Assembly: GCF_000775575.1 (NCBI RefSeq)
Contig: NZ_JRGN01000005.1
Span: 1 to 32,132 of the forward strand
Reading direction: 5' to 3'
DNA length: 32,132 nucleotides
DNA from: Planococcus sp. CAU13
GTDB lineage: Bacteria; Bacillota; Bacilli; Bacillales_A; Planococcaceae
In this document: positions 27,048 to 32,132 of the stretch, piece by piece
Position numbering within the stretch: the stretch's first letter is position 1
How the letters are laid out: the number at the start of each line of letters is the position of its first letter
Program-made: the position numbers and the translations under genes
Notes under the pieces: generated by a model
Database searches by the model: none
What the model was told of the DNA's origin: nothing
The model's input: the letters and a program-made list of their open reading frames with translations, nothing else

Positions 27048-27352
27048 TGGGTTCATGGATCTGGTGGACAATTCTCGGTATGGCAATTGTCACATATATT
27101 CCCCGCGCTATTCCGCTGACGTTTTTAGAAGGGCGGGAGCTCCCGCCTGCTGTGCAGAATGTGCTGCGCAATATCCCCTTCGCGGTTCTCGGGGCTTTGA
27201 TTTTCCCGGCAATATTTTTCATCCAGGACAATATCTGGTTCGGCGTCATCGGAGCAGCAGCGGCGTTCGGCATCGCTTTGACTGGAGCCAATGTCATGTT
27301 TGTTGTACTCGGTTCGATTGCTGTACTGGCAGTTTACAGCCTTTTTATCTAG
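27047..27352 (+). CDS. azlD: Branched-chain amino acid exporter small subunit AzlD
   Basis: A 101-residue partner of AzlC with three to four short membrane helices. The family motif YIPRAIPLTFLEGRELPPAVQNVLRNIPFAVLGAL is seen in pieces. Its start overlaps the azlC stop, and AAAGGAGG lies within the last azlC codons, so the two are translationally coupled. A bidirectional terminator follows directly. Unlike the B. subtilis azl operon there is no azlB-type Lrp regulator adjacent. Confidence 0.92.
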   Translation: MGSWIWWTILGMAIVTYIPRAIPLTFLEGRELPPAVQNVLRNIPFAVLGALIFPAIFFIQDNIWFGVIGAAAAFGIALTGANVMFVVLGSIAVLAVYSLFI

Positions 27353-27358
27353 AGAATA

Positions 27359-27398
27359 AAAAAAGCCGTCATTCATCTTCATGAATGCCGGCTTTTTT
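27359..27398. terminator. Bidirectional terminator, azlD and csbA
   Basis: AAAAAAGCCG and CATTCAT pair with ATGAATG and CGGCTTTTTT around a CTTC loop, with one T/C mismatch. T-runs flank both sides. The csbA stop (27369-27371) and last codons lie inside the stem. Confidence 0.9.
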
Positions 27399-27626
27399 GC
27401 TGCGTTTATACATATTTGTCGCATACCAGAAACCCGCTGTCAAAGACGCAGCGTTAACGGCATACAGGAACCAGGTGTTTGTGTAGCCTGCATAAACGGC
27501 TGCCGCTATTAAAGCGACAGTCAGAATGAGGCCGACGATATGGTGAAAGGTCACGCGGGTAAACAGGACGACGAGAAGCCCCGGAACCAGCAGGGAAAGA
27601 AAAAACTTGGTTATCTCCGATTCCAC
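27369..27626 (-). CDS. csbA: CsbA-like membrane protein (DUF2198)
   Basis: An 85-residue protein with two or three membrane helices and a charged C-terminal tail (YKRSKKAGIHEDE). The segment LLVVLFTRVTFHHIVGL closely matches B. subtilis CsbA, a small membrane protein of unknown function first found as a sigma-B-controlled gene. The start is GTG with GAGGAGAT upstream. It follows minJ by 50 bases, and minJ and csbA are also near each other in B. subtilis. I see no sigma-B promoter motif in the gap. The 3' end is embedded in the shared terminator. Confidence 0.83.
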   Translation of the reverse strand: MESEITKFFLSLLVPGLLVVLFTRVTFHHIVGLILTVALIAAAVYAGYTNTWFLYAVNAASLTAGFWYATNMYKRSKKAGIHEDE

Positions 27627-27676
27627 GGAATCATCTCCTCAGTTGAGTTGTTGTGCGTTGCAATTGCCTTTAAGAA

Positions 27677-28831
27677 TCAGACGACGATCAGACCCAACCG
27701 GTAATGGTCATGCCTGAAAATTACATGCTGTCTGAGGCGCAATTCTTTATTGTGGTCCAGCACCTCGAGGCGGCAATGAGCGGCGTTGACCTGGATTGCG
27801 GCATAAAGCTCCGATTCGTTCGAAACTTTCAGCCCATTCACCTTACGGATGATTTCACCCCGGACAAGCCCCATTTTCGCTGCAGGTGAATCTGCCAGGA
27901 CATCGACAATCATCACCCCGGATGATTGCGGCGCCACTGCATGATTGCCTTTATTTTCATTAACTGCTGCAACTATGGAAATGACGGCACGGCCGACAGC
28001 CCCTGCCGCCAGCGCAATCAATGCCATCGGTTCCCACAGATAGGAGAAGAGCGCCAATCCAATGACGGCCAGACCCAGCAGCCAGATGCTTTTTCCCTGC
28101 TTTGGATATACGTTCTCCGGCAATGTCCTCCGGGTTTTGCCCGCAAAACCGATGACTGCGGGAAATAAAATAAATGAAAATATGCTTTCGCCAATCGGGA
28201 ACTGCGGCCAGTATGGCAGATAGGAATCCACCAGATCACCCGGTACAACAAGCAGCAGCGGTATCAGCCACAGGCGCTTCGCTTTATAGGTGACAGCGGT
28301 CAACCCCCTTGAAGTTTTCTGGGTTCTTGGCGAAGAAGCTTCATTTCCGCGCCGTGACACGAGCTGTCCCTCCAGAAACACCATAGCGCCGGTGATCAAT
28401 GCCACCGGCACAATCCATGGCCACGCGACTGCATAACCGCCAAAGTCAAAAAGGCCAAAAGGAATTGTCCAGCCGTAATGATTCAAAAGCCATCCCAATC
28501 CGATTGCCGCCACAGATAAATAGGCAAAAGACGCCAGCTGGTAAATCCCTGAAATAACGATTGCAATGCTCACCAGGCTCAACGCGACAAGCCATTCCAG
28601 AGGGACGGCCAAGCCGATTCCGGAAAACAAAACGGAAAACAGCAAAGCAAAGAGGATGCCGTCCTTCAGTAAATCACCGAATTCCCTTCCGCCCCAAACG
28701 ATTCGGCTGCGGAATAATGCCCTTTCTTTTTTGACCCTGAAATAACCCAGTAAAATTGCTGCCAGCAGCGCTATGTATAAAAGAGGATTGATAAAAAACC
28801 TCCCGACATCCATTAAAACTTCCATGACCAT
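27677..28831 (-). CDS. minJ: Cell-division topology protein MinJ
   Basis: A 384-residue membrane protein with about seven to eight helices in the first 300 residues and a C-terminal PDZ domain (about 303-370, GVMIVDVLADSPAAKMGLVRGEIIRKVNG in pieces). In B. subtilis MinJ bridges DivIVA and MinD and restricts septation to midcell. The N-terminal FFINPLLYIALLAAILLGYFRVKKER matches the family. Two starts are possible, the ATG at 28831 and the ATG two codons on, with AGGG in front of the second. The neighbour csbA supports the call. A tnpB element sits just upstream of its promoter. Confidence 0.87.
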   Translation of the reverse strand: MVMEVLMDVGRFFINPLLYIALLAAILLGYFRVKKERALFRSRIVWGGREFGDLLKDGILFALLFSVLFSGIGLAVPLEWLVALSLVSIAIVISGIYQLASFAYLSVAAIGLGWLLNHYGWTIPFGLFDFGGYAVAWPWIVPVALITGAMVFLEGQLVSRRGNEASSPRTQKTSRGLTAVTYKAKRLWLIPLLLVVPGDLVDSYLPYWPQFPIGESIFSFILFPAVIGFAGKTRRTLPENVYPKQGKSIWLLGLAVIGLALFSYLWEPMALIALAAGAVGRAVISIVAAVNENKGNHAVAPQSSGVMIVDVLADSPAAKMGLVRGEIIRKVNGLKVSNESELYAAIQVNAAHCRLEVLDHNKELRLRQHVIFRHDHYRLGLIVV

Positions 28832-28873
28832 CCCTGTTCACCATCCATTCACCGGCTATTGACACTAGCTTCC

Positions 28874-28902
28874 ATTGTACCAAAGAACAACTGCAACCTG
28901 TA
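28874..28902 (-). promoter_or_regulatory. Candidate minJ promoter
   Basis: On the minus strand, an extended -10 TGGTACAAT with TACAAT at 28874-28879 and a poor -35 (TACAGG) at 28897-28902. It lies about 43 bases before minJ, immediately beside the predicted right end of the tnpB element. Confidence 0.4.
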
Positions 28903-29100
28903 CTTCTATGTGAACTACCCACCACTTACATCTTTCAGATGTTGAAGTGGGGGCTTCTCGACTTATCGCCACTTCTGCCAGCTGACGAAAACGGACCGAG
29001 CTAACCCTCGTGTTCCACGAGTTCTGGTGTTTAGGACAATCCCAGCATCAAGCATCCTTCGTTCTTGATGTTGATGGCGGCGTTCCAGTCCCGGTCGGAG
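28891..29100 (-). ncRNA. Predicted TnpB guide RNA (reRNA/omega RNA)
   Basis: In IS200/IS605 elements the tnpB 3' end plus right end gives the guide RNA, whose spacer is the sequence directly beyond the element. Here the region after the tnpB stop (29031) contains hairpin CTCGTG-TTC-CACGAG (29007-29021) and the large right-end hairpin. The guide would start at 28909 and run down, beginning ATAGAAGTACAGG. The 5' end given here is arbitrary. Confidence 0.5.
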
Positions 29101-30205
29101 ACGAAACCACATGCACAAGAGAAGGTGCGTTCCGACAACGGCATCTCTTTGATGTGACCGCAGCTCGAACAGGTCTTGGTCGAAGGGAACCACTTGTTGA
29201 TTTTGACCAGTCGCTTCCCTTGTTCGCCTAATTTGTAGTGGAGGAACGTCGTGAACATGCCCCATCCATTATCGGCCACGCTTTTGCCGAACCGGAGCGC
29301 TTGGGACATGCCCTTCATATTCAAGTCTTCGATGACGACACAATCATAGCGTGTCACCAATCGTCTGGAGGTTTTGTGCAGGAAGTCCTTCCGCTGATTC
29401 GCTACTTGTTCGTGCAGGGAGGCAACTTTGATCCGCTGTGTCTCATAGCGGGATGACCCTTTTGTTCTGCGTGACAAGATCCGTTGTGCGTTTGCCAGTT
29501 GTTGCTGCGTCTGCCGGTAGAAACGCGGGTAATTGGCTGTCTCACCCTGTTCACTTTCGACATACAGACCGTTCATGGCAAAATCGAGTCCGATGATTTC
29601 CTTGATTTCTTTTTTAACAGGAGTAAATTCAACTTCCGTCAGGATGGAAATGTGGTATTTTCCTGCGGCTGAACGGGAAATCGTACACGACTTAATGACA
29701 GCATGGGCAGGGATCTCCCGGTGCAGTTTCAGTTTGACGATTCCGAGTTTCGGTAATTTGATCTGGCTCGCTAAAAGCTGTATGTTTCCGTTGACCCGAT
29801 TTGTCGTATAGGATTGTTTCGCTTTGCGGCTCTTGAACTTCGGAAATTTGGCCCGTCCGGCGAAGAAGTTGGCGTATGCTTTTTGCAGGTTCAGTTGTGC
29901 GTTTGCCAGTGCTAAACTATCTACTTCTTTGAGCCACTCAAACTCTTTTTTGTATTTGGCGGGAGTCGGAAGTTTCTGTTGTCTCAATACTTCTTTATCC
30001 TCTTCGAACTGTTCATAGATCTCCTTGCGTTCCGTGAGCATTTTGTTATAGACAAACCGAACGCAGCCGAACGTTTTCAGTAGCAGCTGTTCCTGTTCGT
30101 TTGTCGGGTATAGACGGAACTTATACGCTTTGTTTGCCAAATCAAATCACCTCGTTTCCTCTCATTCGATTATAGCCAGAGAGAAAAAGAAAGACCATTC
30201 TGGCT
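28910..30205 (-). mobile_element. Solo tnpB element (IS200/IS605 group, IS1341 type)
   Basis: An element of about 1.3 kb carrying only tnpB. No TnpA (Y1 transposase) ORF is present, so mobility would need a TnpA in trans. The right end holds a long imperfect hairpin (28918-28953: CCC-A-CCACTT-ACATCT paired with AGATGT-TG-AAGTGG-GGG), followed on the minus strand by TTCAC (28910-28914), which I take as the boundary. Upstream of tnpB, AGCCAGA (30174-30180) and TCTGGCT (30199-30205) form a possible left-end hairpin. The left boundary is not resolved. As expected for this group, there are no terminal inverted repeats or target duplication. Confidence 0.72.
29031..30140 (-). CDS. tnpB: RNA-guided endonuclease TnpB
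   Basis: A 369-residue TnpB with an apparently intact nuclease. The N-terminal OrfB helix-turn-helix type domain begins KAYKFRLYPTNEQEQLLLKTFG. RuvC residues are Asp186 in IGLDFAMNG, Glu271 in VVIEDLNMKGM, and Asp349/Asp351 in SDRDWNAAINI. A four-Cys zinc finger lies between (CSSCG, then CACG). The start is TTG with GAGGTG upstream. TnpB cuts DNA next to a short TAM as directed by an RNA from its own right end, which helps keep the element at its site. It lies on the same strand between metabolic genes and minJ, with no frame disruption. Confidence 0.93.
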   Translation of the reverse strand: MANKAYKFRLYPTNEQEQLLLKTFGCVRFVYNKMLTERKEIYEQFEEDKEVLRQQKLPTPAKYKKEFEWLKEVDSLALANAQLNLQKAYANFFAGRAKFPKFKSRKAKQSYTTNRVNGNIQLLASQIKLPKLGIVKLKLHREIPAHAVIKSCTISRSAAGKYHISILTEVEFTPVKKEIKEIIGLDFAMNGLYVESEQGETANYPRFYRQTQQQLANAQRILSRRTKGSSRYETQRIKVASLHEQVANQRKDFLHKTSRRLVTRYDCVVIEDLNMKGMSQALRFGKSVADNGWGMFTTFLHYKLGEQGKRLVKINKWFPSTKTCSSCGHIKEMPLSERTFSCACGFVSDRDWNAAINIKNEGCLMLGLS

Positions 30206-30251
30206 GACGCCAACCAAAATTCATCTCTTCCTTACCGCTGGGCTTCGCCCG

Positions 30252-31391
30252 TTACGCGTTTGAAGAGGGAGACTTCTTTCGGAAAATGTTAAATGCAGAC
30301 GCCAGCTGTTCCAGAATATCTTCTGTTCCTTCAATGCCTGCTGACAGGCGGACAATCCGGCGTGTAACACCGATCCGCGTTTTTTCTTCTTCCGACAGTG
30401 CACGGTGCGATGTTCCGTATGGATAGGAAACGGTCGTTTCCACACCTGCCAGTGTCGGCACTATTTTAATCCACCCAAGTGAAGAGAAGAAAGTGGATAC
30501 ACCAATGCGCTCAGGCACTTCGAAACTGACGATCGCTCCTTTGCCCGGATACCAAACTGTCGTTCTTTCTCTAAGAAAATCTGCAATGGCCTGTGCATTC
30601 TCCGTTTGGGCTTTCATGCGCAGCGCCAGGGTTTTGATGCCGCGTATTGTCAGCCAGGCTTCAAATGGGCTGAGATTCATGCCCATATTGACGATGCGTT
30701 TTTCTGCGAGCTCAATCAGATCGGGCTCACCGACAAGCACCCCTGCCGTCACATCACTGTGGCCGCCCAGATACTTCGTGGCACTGTGAACGACCAGATC
30801 AGCCCCTTGTTCATAAGGCTGCATTGTATAAGGCGTCGCAAATGTATTGTCGATCATCACTTTTACGCCGTATTGTTTTTTAAATTGGCTGAGCAAAGCC
30901 ATATCTTCTTCACGCAAAAATGGATTCGTGATTGATTCGCTGAACAGGAGCTTCACTTCCGGAAAATCGATCAACAGAGGCTCAATAGCCTGAACATCCG
31001 AGAAATCAGCGAAATGGACCTGAATTCCCATTAATGCCAGTTCTTCCTTCAATAGAAGGAAAGTGCCTCCATAGACATCCTCTGCGGCAATGATATGATC
31101 CCCGCTTTTAACGACAGCAAGGATACCCGCCAGAATGGCTGATGTTCCCGACGAAGCCGCGACACCTTTTGGAGCGCCTTCCAGAACGGCAACGGTCTGG
31201 CCAAGTGCGTCTGTATTCGGATTGGCAGTTCTGGAATAAAGATATGTACTATTTCCTTCGTAATAGCCTTCCAATTCCTCCAGCGATGAAAACGAAAAAG
31301 CGGAAGTTTGATAGATCGGCAACACTTTAGGCCGAATTGTCCGCTCTTCCATTTGTGCTGTGTGGACCGTTTTCGTTCTGATTGTCGTCAT
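30252..31391 (-). CDS. Trans-sulfuration PLP enzyme (cystathionine gamma-synthase/lyase type)
   Basis: A 379-residue Cys/Met-metabolism PLP enzyme, probably cytoplasmic. The PLP lysine is Lys206 in VVHSATKYLGGHSD, the phosphate-binding Tyr/Arg motif is YLYSRTANPNT, and Asp181 in MIDNTFATPY contacts the pyridine nitrogen. Candidates are cystathionine gamma-synthase, beta- or gamma-lyase, or methionine gamma-lyase; the sequence alone does not settle it. The start is ATG (MTTIRTK) with AAGGGG eight bases upstream; an ATG two codons earlier is too close to it. The ribosome site overlaps the stop of the preceding thioredoxin-like gene, indicating an operon. No T-box or SAM riboswitch is visible. 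Confidence 0.88.
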   Translation of the reverse strand: MTTIRTKTVHTAQMEERTIRPKVLPIYQTSAFSFSSLEELEGYYEGNSTYLYSRTANPNTDALGQTVAVLEGAPKGVAASSGTSAILAGILAVVKSGDHIIAAEDVYGGTFLLLKEELALMGIQVHFADFSDVQAIEPLLIDFPEVKLLFSESITNPFLREEDMALLSQFKKQYGVKVMIDNTFATPYTMQPYEQGADLVVHSATKYLGGHSDVTAGVLVGEPDLIELAEKRIVNMGMNLSPFEAWLTIRGIKTLALRMKAQTENAQAIADFLRERTTVWYPGKGAIVSFEVPERIGVSTFFSSLGWIKIVPTLAGVETTVSYPYGTSHRALSEEEKTRIGVTRRIVRLSAGIEGTEDILEQLASAFNIFRKKSPSSNA

Positions 31392-31403
31392 GTTCATTGC
31401 CCC

Positions 31404-31979
31404 TTATTCCATATTTGCTATAAAGTCTTCCATCATTTCCTCATTCATGGGTCCGACAATTTTATTTTGTACACGGCCTTCCGTGTCGATCATATAGGAA
31501 GTTGGAATTGAGGCAGCCTGATAGACATCCCCTATATCACCTTCAACGTCCATTGGAATCGGAAACGTCAGTCCGAACTCTTCCACAAATGCGTTTATTT
31601 TATCCATCCCTTTGTCTTTCGTTGTTAAATTGACTGCAAGGATCTCCACATTTTCTTCCTGCGCCTGTTCATCGTAAAATTTCTGCATATCCGGCATTTC
31701 AGCACGGCATGGCGGACACCAGGTTGCCCACAGGTTCAATATGACTTTCTTGCCTTTATAATCCGACAGCCTCACCGTTTCTCCTTCGAGTGTGGTCAAT
31801 TCGAAATCCGGAGCTGTCTCCCCTTTTGCCAGGCCTTCATCGGTGGGAAGAAATTCAACATCACTGCCTGCATTCAACCGTTCCGTCGCCTGTTTCTCCT
31901 CTGCATCCTTCTGCACGATTCCCAGAACAAGCATCGCAATAAGAGCACCTACCAGCAATAAGCCCAAGGTTTTTTTCAT
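31404..31979 (-). CDS. TlpA/ResA-like thiol-disulfide oxidoreductase
   Basis: A 191-residue membrane-tethered thioredoxin-fold protein. An N-terminal signal anchor (residues 3-22) is followed by a Glu-rich linker, and the fold starts near residue 53. The redox motif is WCPPC (Cys88, Cys91), and the cis-proline loop is in ASIPTSYMID. It faces outside the cell and probably keeps or reduces disulfides, as ResA or StoA do in cytochrome or spore work. The ATG start is chosen over a GTG four codons upstream, since GGAG lies too near the GTG. It precedes the trans-sulfuration gene by 12 bases. Paralogue not determined. Confidence 0.86.
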   Translation of the reverse strand: MKKTLGLLLVGALIAMLVLGIVQKDAEEKQATERLNAGSDVEFLPTDEGLAKGETAPDFELTTLEGETVRLSDYKGKKVILNLWATWCPPCRAEMPDMQKFYDEQAQEENVEILAVNLTTKDKGMDKINAFVEEFGLTFPIPMDVEGDIGDVYQAASIPTSYMIDTEGRVQNKIVGPMNEEMMEDFIANME

Positions 31980-32068
31980 AAAAAATTTCACTCCATTCGC
32001 ATATTATCATACGACAAAATCAGGGATATTCGCTACTCTTCGAATCGGCATATTAAAAGTTTTCATGG

Positions 32069-32097
32069 AAAAACCGGCATCTTTTTTCGATGCCGGT
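32069..32097 (-). terminator. Terminator of an upstream gene outside the window
   Basis: Stem ACCGGCATC (32073-32081) with GATGCCGGT (32089-32097), loop TTTTTTC, and a run of five T residues on the minus strand (32069-32073). It implies another minus-strand gene beyond 32132. The gap 31980-32068 holds a possible -10 TATGAT for the TlpA gene but no good -35. Confidence 0.75.
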
Positions 32098-32132
32098 CAC
32101 TCTTTTATCCCGTATTAACGGTCAGTAAGACT

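Noticed and set aside
30240-30250. GGGC-TTC-GCCC hairpin after the trans-sulfuration gene as a terminator
   Set aside because: The stem is only four bases and no T-run follows on the minus strand.
31392-32068. SAM riboswitch or T-box upstream of the trans-sulfuration gene
   Set aside because: The gene follows the TlpA-like gene by 12 bases, and the 89-base leader before that gene is too short and lacks the T-box motif or S-box stems.
1-32132. CRISPR array or phage region
   Set aside because: No regularly spaced direct repeats and no phage structural or integrase genes were seen. TnpB is the only mobile gene found.

Overview
The window is a stretch of ordinary Bacillales chromosome, probably a Planococcaceae member (Planococcus/Planomicrobium/Sporosarcina type). 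The gene blocks match Bacillus subtilis neighbourhoods: fabH-fabF-appDFABC, the yitW/yitV/yitU/yitS set, yisK-yisL, addBA and csbA/minJ. The family assignment is an inference from gene content, from a ClpB under CtsR control (B. subtilis has no ClpB), and from a structured intergenic repeat at the left edge. No taxonomic marker gene is present.

Layout: (1) 1-119, a nested-hairpin repeat. (2) 122-6002, an oligopeptide ABC transporter operon on the minus strand in the order appD-appF-appA-appB-appC, with two perfect inverted repeats between appA and appB. (3) 6274-8549, fabH-fabF for fatty-acid initiation and elongation, with a clear sigma-A promoter and FapR operator. (4) 8598-11093, the small membrane protein YjzD convergent with a ClpB that lacks its N-terminal domain and has a textbook promoter plus CtsR operator. 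(5) 11105-14191, yitW and yitV on the minus strand, divergent from yitU and a DegV-family gene. (6) 14216-15688, a membrane-anchored alpha-amylase-fold protein in which the catalytic residues appear to be replaced. (7) 15826-18430, yisL, yisK and a DUF418 membrane protein. (8) 18442-25545, addB-addA for double-strand-break repair, with a LexA-type box in front of addB. (9) 25588-27398, a TVP38/TMEM64 membrane protein divergent from the azlCD amino-acid exporter. (10) 27369-28902, csbA and minJ. (11) 28910-30205, a solo tnpB element (IS1341 type). (12) 30252-31979, a thiol-disulfide oxidoreductase and a trans-sulfuration PLP enzyme in one operon.

Most of the window is housekeeping and well explained. 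Several places deserve a second look. These are the predicted pseudo-amylase, the N-domain-less ClpB, the SOS box before addBA, the TnpB element whose predicted guide falls on the minJ promoter, the appA/appB intercistronic hairpins, and the left-edge repeat. I found no strong evidence for a wholly undescribed multi-gene system. No intergenic gap exceeds 300 bases. No rRNA, tRNA or CRISPR array was seen.
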